A stretch of DNA of 64,000 nucleotides from Subtercola lobariae (GTDB taxonomy: Bacteria > Actinomycetota > Actinomycetes > Actinomycetales > Microbacteriaceae): contig NZ_BMGP01000005.1 in assembly GCF_014640255.1 (NCBI RefSeq), positions 232,880-296,879 of the forward strand, in the 5' to 3' direction. Made by a program: the position numbers and the translations under genes. Positions 24,424-34,035 of the stretch are shown here, piece by piece. Position 1 is the stretch's first letter, and each line of letters begins with the position of its first letter. The notes under the pieces are model-generated. The model saw only the letters and a list, made by a program, of their open reading frames with translations. It did not search any database and was not told where the DNA came from.

Positions 24424-25836
24424 TCATCGGCTGCTGACGTTGCCGAAGAGCGAGGCGATCGGCGCAAGAATGACTGGCCGTGCGGCGAACCACACGCCTA
24501 CCATGACGGCGAGGGAGACGAAGAAGATGGCGAAGCCCCACCAGTTCACCTCGTCCGACCCGCCATACATGTGGTTCAGGTTGCGGAGGGCACCTGTGGC
24601 GAACACCAGTGCGACGTGAACCACGATGAAGAAGACGAAATAGAGCATGACCGGAAAATGGATCGCCCGCGCAACTTCGATGGGGTACGCCGCGCTCAGC
24701 CGTTTGGCGTTCTTCGGCCAGATGGCTGACATGCGAACCCCGGTGACCACTGCAAGCGGGGCGGCGACGAACACAGTGATGAAATACGAAAGCTGTTGAA
24801 GGCTGTTGTAGTTCACCCAGCCGTCTTCGGTGGGCCACTGCAGCGTGAGGTATTGCAGCAGCGCCGATATGGCGTTCGGGAACACGGACCAGCTCGTAGG
24901 TACGATTCTGACCCACTGGGCGGTGACGAACAGCAACACGACGAAGATTACGCCGTTGACCAGCCAGAGAATGTCGAGCGACTGGTGAAACCAGAGTGTG
25001 AGGCTGATCTTGCGCGGTGTGCCTTTGGCCCATCGTGATGCCCAGAACGCGGCCGGTCTGCGTTCGGTCCGCACCTGCCAGCCCGAACGGATGATCAACA
25101 CCATCAAGAAGGCGCTGAAGAAGTGTTGCCAGCCGATCCAGGTCGGAATGCCAACGGGTGCGAAGTCGGGAAGCGCGTACGATCCTGGGTACGTCTGAAG
25201 AAAATCTTGTATCGGGGCGTAGGTTGTGAGGCCTCGAGCAGCGAGTACCACGACTGCGGCAATCACGAGCAGCGCACCTGCGGCGAGGATGAACTGAGCC
25301 GGCCGTGACGAGGGAATCCAGCGCGAGAAGGCGGTCAACGGGCCTGCGACCTCCTTCGCGGCCGAAGTGCGGGAGGCCGACGGGCGGGTGATCGTCACCG
25401 TGGGTGCGGGTGCAGCGCCCGGTGGCGCCACTCTTGATTCCCGAATTGTGCTCGTCCCACCCGGCGCCGCCGCTGGAACAGTCGTCGCCGACGTGGGCAC
25501 AGCCGAAGTCGTCGACGTAGTGTCGACTGCAGTGACCACAATGCCGTCATCGGCTCGCCTGGGAAGCCCCTGACGCCCGGCGGGCTTCGCGCCTTCGCCG
25601 ACCGCCGTTGAGCCCGCCGGCCTCGGCGCTCGAGAACCCACCGCGGCAGCCGTCTCGACCGGCGAAGCCGCTGGCACTGCCGCGGTAGCAGCATCTGGCA
25701 CAAGCGACCCAGGCGTCTGCACGGAGGCACTCGCTCCGGTGTCGTCCGGCGCCCGCGGAGGCAGCGGCTCGCCGCCCGATACGCGGGGCAGGCCTTGTCG
25801 GCGCGGAGGGTTTGGGTCGGAGACGGGTGGTGGCAC
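24424..25836 (-). CDS. Cytochrome b/b6-domain membrane protein with long disordered N-terminus
   Basis: A 470-aa protein. Residues 1-160 are Pro/Ala/Arg-rich and probably disordered in the cytoplasm. At least five transmembrane segments follow, resembling a bacterial di-heme cytochrome b561/b6-type module. Candidate heme-ligand histidines lie in [28 protein letters not shown] and [13 protein letters not shown] 25836 shares one base with the EtfA stop (TAGTG), so it is translationally coupled to the ETF genes. Likely role: passing electrons from ETF into the membrane quinone pool. This is inferred from context. Confidence 0.78.
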   Translation of the reverse strand: MPPPVSDPNPPRRQGLPRVSGGEPLPPRAPDDTGASASVQTPGSLVPDAATAAVPAASPVETAAAVGSRAPRPAGSTAVGEGAKPAGRQGLPRRADDGIVVTAVDTTSTTSAVPTSATTVPAAAPGGTSTIRESRVAPPGAAPAPTVTITRPSASRTSAAKEVAGPLTAFSRWIPSSRPAQFILAAGALLVIAAVVVLAARGLTTYAPIQDFLQTYPGSYALPDFAPVGIPTWIGWQHFFSAFLMVLIIRSGWQVRTERRPAAFWASRWAKGTPRKISLTLWFHQSLDILWLVNGVIFVVLLFVTAQWVRIVPTSWSVFPNAISALLQYLTLQWPTEDGWVNYNSLQQLSYFITVFVAAPLAVVTGVRMSAIWPKNAKRLSAAYPIEVARAIHFPVMLYFVFFIVVHVALVFATGALRNLNHMYGGSDEVNWWGFAIFFVSLAVMVGVWFAARPVILAPIASLFGNVSSR

Positions 25837-26825
25837 TACTGCTTCTTTTTCGCTTCGAGTGCTTCGATCAGTTGGGGTACCACCGTGAAAACATCGCCGA
25901 CGACGCCGAAGTCGGCGATGTCGAAAATAGGTGCATCAGCGTCTTTATTGATTGCCACGATGGTCTTGGCTGTTTGCATGCCCGCCCGATGCTGGATTGC
26001 ACCTGAGATGCCTAGGGCGATGTAAAGCTGTGGCGAAACCGAAACTCCCGTTTGTCCGACCTGACACGACTGCTGAACGTATCCGGCGTCTACTGCTGCG
26101 CGAGAGGCGCCTATTGCTGCCCCGAGGGAGTCGGCAAGTTGTTCGACGAGAGCGAAGTTGGCCAACGAGCCCAGGCCGCGCCCTCCAGAGACCACCGTTG
26201 CCGCGCCGCGAAGCTCAGGTCGCGATGACTGTGCGGGTGCTGGTGTGAACGATTCGATCGTTGCGGCAGATTTGTTGGAAGGGGCATGCCTTAGTCGTTC
26301 AATGACGAGTGGCTGGGGCTCCGCGTGTGCAGTAATAGCCCCCATGCGGACCGTTACGACGATCGAACCTGTCGAAGTTGCAGACAAGATGTCATAGCTC
26401 CCGCCATACACCGAGTGATGAACTAAAACGCCCTCATCGTCGCGAGAAACGCCGACGGCGTCCGCCGCCAATGAAGATCTACGGCGTGCCGCAACACGTC
26501 CGGCCACATCGCGACCCTCGATTGAGTTTGCGATCAGCACCGCGTCTGGGTTCATGAGATCCCACGCGAGGCACAGCGCGTCGACAATCGGCACGCTGAG
26601 CACCGACGAGACGCGAGCGTCCTCCACAACGATGACCGTGGTTGCGCCTAACCGAGCGGCCTCCGCGGCGGCTCCGACCGCCTGCTCTGGAGTCGCCACG
26701 ACCAACGCAATGGGAGTGCCCACCGAGGTCGCAGCGGCCAGTAGGCCAGCAGCGCTTGTGGCCAACTGACCGTCGTTCGTCACCGTGACGAGCACGAGAA
26801 TCGAGTCTGAAGCAAAATCGGTCAT
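25836..26825 (-). CDS. etfA: Electron transfer flavoprotein alpha subunit
   Basis: A 329-aa EtfA/FixB protein. The C-terminal FAD-binding domain is clear: [20 protein letters not shown] (about 231-250), then [29 protein letters not shown] (about 255-283) and [24 protein letters not shown]. It forms a heterodimer with EtfB and accepts electrons from acyl-CoA or other flavin dehydrogenases. It lies 9 bases after etfB and overlaps the cytochrome b gene. Confidence 0.95.
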   Translation of the reverse strand: MTDFASDSILVLVTVTNDGQLATSAAGLLAAATSVGTPIALVVATPEQAVGAAAEAARLGATTVIVVEDARVSSVLSVPIVDALCLAWDLMNPDAVLIANSIEGRDVAGRVAARRRSSLAADAVGVSRDDEGVLVHHSVYGGSYDILSATSTGSIVVTVRMGAITAHAEPQPLVIERLRHAPSNKSAATIESFTPAPAQSSRPELRGAATVVSGGRGLGSLANFALVEQLADSLGAAIGASRAAVDAGYVQQSCQVGQTGVSVSPQLYIALGISGAIQHRAGMQTAKTIVAINKDADAPIFDIADFGVVGDVFTVVPQLIEALEAKKKQ

Positions 26826-26834
26826 GATGGATCC

Positions 26835-27611
26835 CTACGCCAGAAGGTTGGAGATGAGAAATTCCGCGATCAGTTGGCCCGCATCACCTTGGTCGTCTAC
26901 TTTCACGCCGGCTTGCCTCGGAGGCTTTTCCGCTACCGCAATCAATATGGAGCGCGGCACGGATAGATCATCGATTGTGATGTTGAGATCTGAGAGTGAA
27001 ATCATCTCGTACGGTTTTTTCTTGGCCGCCAGAATCCCTTTGAAAGACGGGAATCGGGCTTCCGCAAGGGCCTCAGTGACCGAGATCACTGCAGGGAGTG
27101 CTGCTGAAACCGTCATCACTCCCTCATCGGTTGCTCGAGTGCCCCTGACAATACTGTCGTCGAGGCTGATCTCCGTGAGGTTGGTCAACTGCGGTAGGTC
27201 GAGTGTCTCTGCGATCATCGCGGGCAGAATACCCGAAGCACCGTCTGTTGACTGGTTACCCGCGATGACGAGGTCGAACCCGAGGCGCGTGATCGCCGCT
27301 GACAGAACTTCCGCGGTCACCCCATAGTCGGCGCCCACGATGGCGGGATCGGCTATATGAACCGCAGAATGAGCTCCCATAGCCAACCCTTTCCGCAGCG
27401 ACGCCGTTGCAGAATCTGGAGCCATCGTCAGCACGACCACTTCGGTGTCTGGGTTGCGGTCTGCGTGAGCGAGCGCGAATTCTAGAGCACGCTCATTGAT
27501 CTCGTCTAACACCGCGTCGCTGGCAGCGCGATCTGCGATTCCTGTTTCGGGGTCGAGCTTTCTCTCCCCATAGGTGTCGGGCACTTCTTTCATGAGGACG
27601 ATGATCTTCAT
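26835..27611 (-). CDS. etfB: Electron transfer flavoprotein beta subunit
   Basis: A 258-aa EtfB/FixA protein. It begins MKIIVLMKEVPDTYGERKLDPETG and carries EINERALEFALA and the AMP-site region IAGNQSTDGASGILPAMIAETLDLPQLTNLTEI (about 116-148). It is the first gene of the etfB-etfA-cytochrome b operon. The ETF takes electrons from dehydrogenases; the coupled membrane cytochrome suggests their exit route. Confidence 0.95.
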   Translation of the reverse strand: MKIIVLMKEVPDTYGERKLDPETGIADRAASDAVLDEINERALEFALAHADRNPDTEVVVLTMAPDSATASLRKGLAMGAHSAVHIADPAIVGADYGVTAEVLSAAITRLGFDLVIAGNQSTDGASGILPAMIAETLDLPQLTNLTEISLDDSIVRGTRATDEGVMTVSAALPAVISVTEALAEARFPSFKGILAAKKKPYEMISLSDLNITIDDLSVPRSILIAVAEKPPRQAGVKVDDQGDAGQLIAEFLISNLLA

Positions 27612-27703
27612 TGGTCTCTTCTCTCAGGAGCGATGATACTCACTGCGCGCCAGCGCTCGTTGTTCAGGCACAGAGGCGATAGACGCACATCTGACCGAAG
27701 CTG

Positions 27704-28234
27704 TTATTTGGATTCCCACCACGGAGTGATGACTGCTCGCGCCAAAGTATGCGACGCGAGATTGAAACCGAGAAAAGCAGGAGTTGCGTCGACGCTGATT
27801 TCGAGCTCATCAACATCTACCGCGTGCACGGCTATGAAGTAGTTGTGTTTGCCGCTTCCAGCGGGAGGGGCAGCGCCCAGGAAGCGCTTCAGCCCGGCAT
27901 CGTTGGCCAGCTGAAGAGCACCTGCTGGCAGATCGTCGCTCAGCCCGCTCCCCACCCCTGTTCCCAGCTCGGTGACAGAACTCGGGATGTTCGCGACCGC
28001 CCAGTGCCAGAACCCGCTCCCTGTTGGAGCCGTCGGATCGTAGACAGTCACCACGAAGCTCTTCGTGGCTGATGGGAAACCCGACCAAGAGAGATTCGGA
28101 GATGTGTCCGATCCGCCGGCACCGAAGATGCCGCTGACGTGGGCGAGAGCGAGTTCTTCGCCATCTGCGACATCGGTGCTGGTGACCTCGAACTCAGGTA
28201 CTGACGCGATCTGGTCATACGGTGATTTTGACAT
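27704..28234 (-). CDS. YbhB/YbcL family Raf kinase inhibitor-like protein (PEBP)
   Basis: A 176-aa phosphatidylethanolamine-binding-protein fold. Typical blocks are [44 protein letters not shown] (about 44-87) and [13 protein letters not shown] (about 127-139), with the DPDAP-like and GxxxYxGPxPP-like ligand-pocket elements reduced to YDPTAP and APPAGSG. Physiological role in bacteria is poorly defined. AAGGAAG precedes the ATG. It is downstream of the alcohol dehydrogenase gene on the same strand. Confidence 0.88.
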   Translation of the reverse strand: MSKSPYDQIASVPEFEVTSTDVADGEELALAHVSGIFGAGGSDTSPNLSWSGFPSATKSFVVTVYDPTAPTGSGFWHWAVANIPSSVTELGTGVGSGLSDDLPAGALQLANDAGLKRFLGAAPPAGSGKHNYFIAVHAVDVDELEISVDATPAFLGFNLASHTLARAVITPWWESK

Positions 28235-28280
28235 GTGCTTCCTTGCTCATTGTTTCGGTTTTCGTTTTTTTCGGTTCAGG

Positions 28281-29309
28281 TCAGGGAATGAGAATGCCGC
28301 GCCCGCGAATGCGGCCCAGCTGTAAGTCTGCGATCGCGTCGAGGGCGGCATCGAGGGGATACTCGGCCGTGTGCAAGACCATGCGGCTTTGGCTGGTGAG
28401 GGTCATCAGTTCAACGAGGTCGTTGTAGGTTCCAACCAGGTTTCCCACAATGTTGATTTCGCGAGAAATGATGTCAATTGTCGGCACATTGACGGTGCCG
28501 CCGTATCCGATCACGTAATGCGATCCCCGCGTACGCAACAACTTCGGCGCGAGAAGTTCCGCACCGTTCTCTCCGACGAAGTCGAAGAGAACGTGTGCTC
28601 CCCCCGAAGTGATGTCTAATACCCGCCGTTGCACGAACTCATCGCTTGTCGCATGCACAGTGTGGTGAGCGCCGAGTTCTATCGCTAGTTCGAGGGCCGC
28701 CTCAGACTGATCGACGACTGTGACCTCAGCCGAGGTGATTGCGAGCAGGCTCTGAATGCCGATGTGACCCAGACCACCGGCACCAACAACAACGGTGTGG
28801 GTACCTGGGTATAGTGCAGACGCTGCCTTGCGCACGGCATGGTATGCGGTGAGACCTGCATCTGCCAAAGCGGCAACGTTTCGCGGTTCTAATCCCGGGC
28901 CGAGCTTGACGACTGCTCGAGCGTTCGTGAGAAGCTGCTGCGCCATTCCGCCGTCGACATTCACACCCGGAAATGTTGCGTTCTCGCAGTGGGAGTCTTC
29001 GCCGATTCGGCAAGCCGGGCACAGGCCACAGCTCGTAAGCGGGTGCATGATGACGGCATCGCCCGGAGATACGTTGCTGACCGCAGATCCCACCTCGCGA
29101 ACCCACCCGGCATTTTCGTGCCCGAGCGTGTACGGCAACTGTGGGTTCTGGATTCCAGACCACTGGCCCTCGATGATGTGCAAGTCGGTTCGACATAAGC
29201 CCGCGGCACCGATGTCGACGATCACGTCCCACGGTCTCGTGATCCGTGGTTCGGCAACCTCGTCAACGGTGGGCGGACGCTCGTATTCGTGCAGTCTTAC
29301 GGCCTTCAC
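28281..29309 (-). CDS. Zinc-dependent alcohol dehydrogenase
   Basis: A 342-aa medium-chain dehydrogenase. Cys39, and His64-Glu65 in GHENAG, contribute to the catalytic zinc site. Cys94, Cys97, Cys100 and Cys108 (CGLCPACRIGEDSHC) form the structural zinc lobe. The Rossmann motif GAGGLGHIG (about 175-183) binds NAD(P). GTG 29309 is used because family members start KAVRLHEY. It is transcribed divergently from the small membrane/HTH pair, through a bidirectional promoter resembling two others in the island. Likely it interconverts alcohols and the aldehydes made by the amine oxidase. Confidence 0.9.
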   Translation of the reverse strand: MKAVRLHEYERPPTVDEVAEPRITRPWDVIVDIGAAGLCRTDLHIIEGQWSGIQNPQLPYTLGHENAGWVREVGSAVSNVSPGDAVIMHPLTSCGLCPACRIGEDSHCENATFPGVNVDGGMAQQLLTNARAVVKLGPGLEPRNVAALADAGLTAYHAVRKAASALYPGTHTVVVGAGGLGHIGIQSLLAITSAEVTVVDQSEAALELAIELGAHHTVHATSDEFVQRRVLDITSGGAHVLFDFVGENGAELLAPKLLRTRGSHYVIGYGGTVNVPTIDIISREINIVGNLVGTYNDLVELMTLTSQSRMVLHTAEYPLDAALDAIADLQLGRIRGRGILIP

Positions 29310-29333
29310 ATCGACTCTTTTCCCTGTTCTGTA

Positions 29334-29396
29334 ATTATCTGTTAATAAATAATAGAGTACAAATCTATTGACACGCAAGTTAAACTAATCTAACGT
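29334..29396. promoter_or_regulatory. Divergent promoter pair, site 1 of 3
   Basis: Plus strand: TTGACA (29368-29373), 17 bp, TAACGT (29391-29396). Minus strand: TTGTAC (29362-29357), 17 bp, GATAAT (29339-29334). The two -35 boxes lie five bases apart. The core reads GTCAATAGATTTG on the minus strand with a downstream TATTATTT, related to the sites at 34283-34299 and 41654-41670. The plus start would be near 29403, only about five bases before the ATG at 29408, so that mRNA is almost leaderless. Confidence 0.65.
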
Positions 29397-29407
29397 CAAT
29401 CTACACG

Positions 29408-29605
29408 ATGACCCCTAGTCCTGACCGCCCCAGCCTCGTAAGAATGTTGTTGTTCTCAGCAGCGTTTTGCGTCATCGGTGCTGCGCTATGTGCAAAATCT
29501 CTCGGAGACTCTTCAGCGTTGGTCGACATCTGGGCTGGCGGATTTTCTGTCGTCTTGGGTTCGTCGCTCTGTGTTCAAGCGTTCGCCAGGTTGCTGGAGG
29601 TCTAG
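29408..29605 (+). CDS. Small membrane protein, probably leaderless
   Basis: A 65-aa protein with two hydrophobic segments (about 12-30 and 39-60) and no recognised family. There is no ribosome-binding site before ATG 29408, and the predicted promoter ends about 12 bases upstream, which fits leaderless translation. Its last codons contain the GGAGG used by the following HTH gene. It may be a membrane partner of that regulator. Confidence 0.55.
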   Translation: MTPSPDRPSLVRMLLFSAAFCVIGAALCAKSLGDSSALVDIWAGGFSVVLGSSLCVQAFARLLEV

Positions 29606-29609
29606 CGAG

Positions 29610-29942
29610 TTGGCGAAGCAGACAATTGAGGCTTGGGAAGCGTCGAGTGTCGATGACACCGGTCGGGCATTCACCGCTCTCGGTGTATCAAACGCACGCG
29701 TTGAGATACTCCGTGCTATTTCTCGTCGCGGTGAAAGCCCTACGAGTGCGCTGATGGAGGACGTCGGTCTTAGCCGAAATGGTCTCTCGCGACATCTCGA
29801 GGTTCTGCGTCAATCAGGGTTTTTGTCAGATCGGCATGCGACGCATCCGCGCGGTTCTGGTCCAATCACCTACTGGAGTCTCGACAGTGACGGTATCAGT
29901 GACGCGATCGAGGCGCTGTTGACTTACATTTCGACTCTCTAG
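29610..29942 (+). CDS. Helix-turn-helix (ArsR/MarR-like) transcriptional regulator
   Basis: A 110-aa winged-helix protein. NARVEILRAISRRGESPTSALMEDVGLSRNGLSRHLEVLRQSGFLSDRH (about 27-75) is an ArsR-type HTH, and the wing includes GPITYWSLD. No metal-binding cysteine motif is present. TTG 29610 is chosen because GGAGG (29596-29600) lies nine bases upstream; longer versions would overlap the small membrane gene out of frame. It probably controls the divergent alcohol dehydrogenase promoter. Confidence 0.72.
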   Translation: MAKQTIEAWEASSVDDTGRAFTALGVSNARVEILRAISRRGESPTSALMEDVGLSRNGLSRHLEVLRQSGFLSDRHATHPRGSGPITYWSLDSDGISDAIEALLTYISTL

Positions 29943-29943
29943 T

Positions 29944-29965
29944 CATTCTGCGTTGTTGCAGAATG
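29944..29965. terminator. Hairpin between convergent genes
   Basis: CATTCTGC (29944-29951) and GCAGAATG (29958-29965) form a perfect 8-bp stem with loop GTTGTT, directly after the HTH stop and before the end of the minus-strand membrane gene. It is likely a shared terminator. Confidence 0.6.
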
Positions 29966-29984
29966 CGGCGCTTGCGCAGGCTGT

Positions 29985-30536
29985 TTATGCAGACATGACA
30001 GTCATCGCCAGAATCATGCAGAGCGTGCAGGTCGCGTGAGGGATGGTGTGGGCTCTTTTTTTGTGAATGGCAGGCACGATCAGTACCGCTGCACACAGAG
30101 CCCAGTCAACGAGCACTAGTGTGCCGATTATGTTGCTGGCGAGCATTTCGTGCGGCATGTGAAGTGAACTAGCTGCGGGGCTGGAGGCTGTGGTGGCGGG
30201 AGTGTCCATTCGATGAGCTGGCATGAGAAGCAAGGCAAGAGCCATGAACCACACATCGACGAGCACAAGAATAGTGACGGATTTCTGCCGTGCATTTGAG
30301 GCCCGATTAGAGCGTATTCGAGCGACCACCAAGGTGATCATACTGACGCTGATCACTGCTAACAGCGCTCCGCAGCCTACGCTTGCGGGAAAACTCGGCA
30401 GTGTGAGTACAGCGAGCATCACCGCGCCAGTTATCAGGCTTACCCCTGCCTGAATTCGTGAACCGTTGCGTCCGCCGACGGCTGCAGCCATGCCCGCGAT
30501 TGTGAGAATGGCTGCAGCGATGCTGGTCAGTGGCAC
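29985..30536 (-). CDS. Hypothetical six-helix membrane protein
   Basis: A 183-aa protein with about six transmembrane segments. His and Met residues cluster around 115-130 (HRMDTPATTASS, then HMPHEMLAS) and at the C-terminus (HTIPHATCTLCMILAMTVMSA). This pattern recalls DUF5134-like proteins and suggests metal, perhaps copper, binding. It overlaps the end of the copper amine oxidase gene by 10 bases and lies downstream of it on the same strand. A role in copper supply to the oxidase is possible but unproven. Confidence 0.6.
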   Translation of the reverse strand: MPLTSIAAAILTIAGMAAAVGGRNGSRIQAGVSLITGAVMLAVLTLPSFPASVGCGALLAVISVSMITLVVARIRSNRASNARQKSVTILVLVDVWFMALALLLMPAHRMDTPATTASSPAASSLHMPHEMLASNIIGTLVLVDWALCAAVLIVPAIHKKRAHTIPHATCTLCMILAMTVMSA

Positions 30537-32500
30537 GTATGCCCGTCTGTTCCACCGTCAGCATGGTGTTGGTGCGAAACATCTGCCGGAACGTCGAGGG
30601 TCGGATTTCGGTCAAAGAAACCATGCGGCTTCAGGGTGAATTTTGCGTAGTCCACAGGCATGACTGGCCAGTCCTCGGGTCGGGGAAAGTGGGTGGGTCC
30701 GAAGGTGTGCCACAAGACGATGTCTTCGTTCTCGAGCGAGCGGCCTGCCTTCTGATATTCCGGTATTCCGCCGCCACCGAGGTGTTGATTGGGAAAATCT
30801 CCTGCTGAGTAACGTTCCTTCGGGTCGTATTGCGTGATCCACAGCTGTTTGGTCGTGAATTGGGCACGCGTCGTGACCGTTGCTGATTCGTCGGCCAGCA
30901 GCACCGGGTTCTGTTCCGGATAGAGAACGTAAGAGACCGGGTCACCGAATCGGTTCAGAGAGTTGGGGTTCGTGATGTGCCACGTTCGAGCGAGGCTGGC
31001 ATTGGCGAGCCGACCTCCTTCAGACTCGTTTGTGATCGGCGTGGCCTTGTTCGTGAACGCGTTGCCGTGTTCATTGCCGGGCCCAGCCGGAACTCGTTTA
31101 ACTTCAACTTCTTGAACGGTATTGTTCGTCCCGTCGACGGTCATGTCTAGACGTGCCGAGAAGAGGTGCTGATGGTAAGGGGCCCCAAGGCCCGGCGCGA
31201 CCTCGTTGGCGTATGGATAGTCTTTTCCCCGATATGACGAGGTGAACAGTATGCCGGTAAGTTTTGCTTCGCACTCGATAGTGCCGTCTAGATAGAGGTA
31301 CCAGAAAAAACCGTAATCATAGTTGCCCACGGTGGTGAAGAATGAGATCACGAGCCGGCGTTGCCGGCGGGTCTCGTTCGATCCGGTCACGAAGTCAGAA
31401 TGTTTCCAGAGAATGCCGTAATCCTCTTCGTGCATGCAGATGGCATTCTTGATCGTCTTCGGGTGGCCCTGCTCATCCATGATCACGCCATCGAAGTACG
31501 TGATCTCACCGACGCAGTCGCAGCCGAGTTCGAGGCTGTTGGTGTATCGGGCGAACATGTACTCGCCGGTGTCGAAGTAGTTCTGCCAAAACCGCACCGG
31601 GCTCGGATCAGCGTACGGCACCACCATTTCGGCGATCGATGCCCGATAGATGATCGGCCGATCTTCACCCTTGTCGTGGAAAGAGAGCTGGCGCAATATC
31701 AGTCCCTCTCGCGCATCGAACCCGACCCGGAATTTCCAGTTCTGCCAGGTGACGACCTCGCCGTCGACCTGATACGACGGCCCATCTGGCTGACTGATCT
31801 CGAGTGGCTTCAGGCTCTTACGCTCTGGCCCACGGAACGCAGGGTCGTCATAGTTGCCTGATTCTTTCGGCACCGGCAAATCCAGAAAGTCGACGAGCTT
31901 GATGACACGCCCTTCGGTCATATCTACGTAGGCGCAGAGCCCATCGACAGGATGGGCCCAGCACGCGTCTGTCGGATGGTCCTGCATGAAGAACAAAGAC
32001 CGGGCGACGCGATGGTTCAACTCATCGTCGAAACCATAGTGTCCAGCAGAGAGCGGAATGGAGACAACCTGAGCGGGGTCGATACCGCGCCGAGCGATCG
32101 CCTCCTGAAACCCGGGGTCGGCTTGAATAATAGGCCCGATCAACTCGAATTCTTCGTCGAGAATCGCAACCTGACCATCCTCTGGTGCGATTGATCGAAC
32201 CGAGACCACGCTGGCTGCGACAATGTCCACCACGATGTCTTGCGACTCGCCGGTAGCCAGATCGATGAGGATCGCTCTGGCCCACCGTCTTACGGCATCG
32301 CCGGGGCTGAAAGCCAGAACGTCTTTCTTGTTCGGCTCCTCTAACCCCACGTGCACAAATCGAGTCGACTCGAGCAGAAATTCTCCATCGTGAAGGATTT
32401 TGCGGACCGCGTCGAGTTCGCTGACACTGAGATTGTCCAGTGGATGAGGCTGCACGTCGCCCATGCCCGCAATGCTTCTCTCATGCTGAGTGATCGACAT
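30527..32500 (-). CDS. Copper-containing primary amine oxidase
   Basis: A 657-aa amine oxidase that oxidises R-CH2-NH2 to aldehyde, NH3 and H2O2. Tyr394 in the T-V-G-N-Y-D motif is the precursor of the topaquinone cofactor, and Asp310 (YFDTGEYMF) is the catalytic base. Copper ligands are His443 and His445 (HQHLFSARLDM) and His604 (THFPRPEDWP). No signal peptide is seen, so it is probably cytoplasmic. An unusual His-rich tail (HQHHADGGTDGHTCH) may bind extra copper. An APC permease lies just upstream, and aldehyde dehydrogenases are nearby to consume the product. Confidence 0.95.
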   Translation of the reverse strand: MSITQHERSIAGMGDVQPHPLDNLSVSELDAVRKILHDGEFLLESTRFVHVGLEEPNKKDVLAFSPGDAVRRWARAILIDLATGESQDIVVDIVAASVVSVRSIAPEDGQVAILDEEFELIGPIIQADPGFQEAIARRGIDPAQVVSIPLSAGHYGFDDELNHRVARSLFFMQDHPTDACWAHPVDGLCAYVDMTEGRVIKLVDFLDLPVPKESGNYDDPAFRGPERKSLKPLEISQPDGPSYQVDGEVVTWQNWKFRVGFDAREGLILRQLSFHDKGEDRPIIYRASIAEMVVPYADPSPVRFWQNYFDTGEYMFARYTNSLELGCDCVGEITYFDGVIMDEQGHPKTIKNAICMHEEDYGILWKHSDFVTGSNETRRQRRLVISFFTTVGNYDYGFFWYLYLDGTIECEAKLTGILFTSSYRGKDYPYANEVAPGLGAPYHQHLFSARLDMTVDGTNNTVQEVEVKRVPAGPGNEHGNAFTNKATPITNESEGGRLANASLARTWHITNPNSLNRFGDPVSYVLYPEQNPVLLADESATVTTRAQFTTKQLWITQYDPKERYSAGDFPNQHLGGGGIPEYQKAGRSLENEDIVLWHTFGPTHFPRPEDWPVMPVDYAKFTLKPHGFFDRNPTLDVPADVSHQHHADGGTDGHTCH

Positions 32501-32544
32501 AAAAAGTTCCTTCTCTTCTTGAGTGCGTTGATCGGCCTGAATCC

Positions 32545-34035
32545 CTACGACTCTTGACGCCCGATTTTGCTGTAGACATCTGGTCGGTGGTTGCGGAGCC
32601 AGAGCGCGAGAACGATGCCCGCGACGGTGATGACGATCAGGCCTATCGCGCAGATGGGTCCGATGTTAGGAATTCCGAGGACGAGATCCAAGTTGGTCAA
32701 CACGAGCACGAGAACCGCAGCGAATCCGATGCCGGCAAGAGCAGGCGCGATCAATGACTTCCATGTCGACTCCAGGCCTGGTCGGCGCCGGAAGAACGCG
32801 ATGATCGCCGCTATCGTGCCCAGGAACAACAGCAGGATGCAGATCGTGCCGAACCCGCCGAACGCACCGTAGATCAGCACGACATCTTTGCTGAAGCCGA
32901 TCAAAATGAGGTAGATGGCTAGGCAGATTCCGATGCTGGCCAAGACAGCGATCCAGGGAGACCCAAGTTTACGATGCACTCGGCCTAGACCAGAGGGCAG
33001 AATTCGATCCCGTCCCATCGAGTACAGATATCTGACGGACGCGCCTTGCACAGAGTTCGCCGCAGCAAGTTGACTTGTCACGAGCAGAACCGATACGAGG
33101 GTTGCCACAAAGCCGCCGAGATAGACCTGAATACTAGAGATCACTGAATCGACGGGGGCATTGCGAGCATCATCAACGACCTGCGAGGGTCCGACGGCCA
33201 CGATATAAGCGAACGCGGCGAGAGCGAAGAACAGGGCGGTGAAAATGATCGCACCGTAGGCCGCCCTCGGAACCGTCTTTTCGGGCTTCTTCACCTCTTC
33301 CCTGAACACGGCCATCGCTTCGATACCGATCATTGTGTTGAGCGCAAACAGCACTGCGATACCGGGGTTGGCAGACAGAAATTCAGAGGGCAGAAAGGAA
33401 GAGGGGGAGTACCCTTCTGGGCCGCCCTTGATCATCACCGAAGCTTCATAAACGGCGACAATGATGATCTCTAGGCTGACGAAGACAGCAACAGCCTTAA
33501 TAGAGAGGTCTACGCGCAGCAGATTGAGCACCGTAACGACGGCAAAGCCGATCAGGCCCCAAACCTGCCAGGGCAGGGAGGAGCCGAAGACGTTGGTCAC
33601 GAGCGTCTCGGTGATCAAACCGAGGAACACATAGCCACTCACGGCGTAAAAGATGTAAGCGATGGTTGCCAAGAACGAACCCGCAACGGCAGCAGGTTTA
33701 CCCAAACCTTGGGCGATCAGGGTGTAAAAGGCGCCCGGAGTCTTCATATGCCGGCTAATGGCCAAGATCCCGACCTCGAACAGCAGCAGCAACGCACCCG
33801 CTGCAAGAAAAGCGACAGGCGCGCCTATTCCGTTTCCGAAGGCAATGGCCGGTTGGAGGTAGCCCGCCAGCACAGCAAGCGGGGCGTTGAATGCAATGAA
33901 GATGAATGCCAAAGTAACGGCATTGAGTTTTCGTGGTAGAGCAGTTTGTGGTTGAGTGGCCGCCGATGGATCATTGGCCGCCTCAGAAGTCGTTGAGGTG
34001 CGAACCTCAGGTGCTTTGTGATCGAGCTCACTCAT
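32545..34035 (-). CDS. APC family amino acid/amine permease
   Basis: A 496-aa transporter with about 12 transmembrane helices. The N-terminal tail is hydrophilic, and helix 1 shows the APC pattern LAFIFIAFNAPLAVLAGYLQPAIAFGNGIG. GIEAMAVFREEVKKPEKTVPRA (about 233-254) is the conserved loop of the superfamily. It shares a transcript with the amine oxidase (44 bases apart), so uptake of an amine or amino acid substrate is likely. It is divergent from the first aldehyde dehydrogenase. Confidence 0.92.
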   Translation of the reverse strand: MSELDHKAPEVRTSTTSEAANDPSAATQPQTALPRKLNAVTLAFIFIAFNAPLAVLAGYLQPAIAFGNGIGAPVAFLAAGALLLLFEVGILAISRHMKTPGAFYTLIAQGLGKPAAVAGSFLATIAYIFYAVSGYVFLGLITETLVTNVFGSSLPWQVWGLIGFAVVTVLNLLRVDLSIKAVAVFVSLEIIIVAVYEASVMIKGGPEGYSPSSFLPSEFLSANPGIAVLFALNTMIGIEAMAVFREEVKKPEKTVPRAAYGAIIFTALFFALAAFAYIVAVGPSQVVDDARNAPVDSVISSIQVYLGGFVATLVSVLLVTSQLAAANSVQGASVRYLYSMGRDRILPSGLGRVHRKLGSPWIAVLASIGICLAIYLILIGFSKDVVLIYGAFGGFGTICILLLFLGTIAAIIAFFRRRPGLESTWKSLIAPALAGIGFAAVLVLVLTNLDLVLGIPNIGPICAIGLIVITVAGIVLALWLRNHRPDVYSKIGRQES

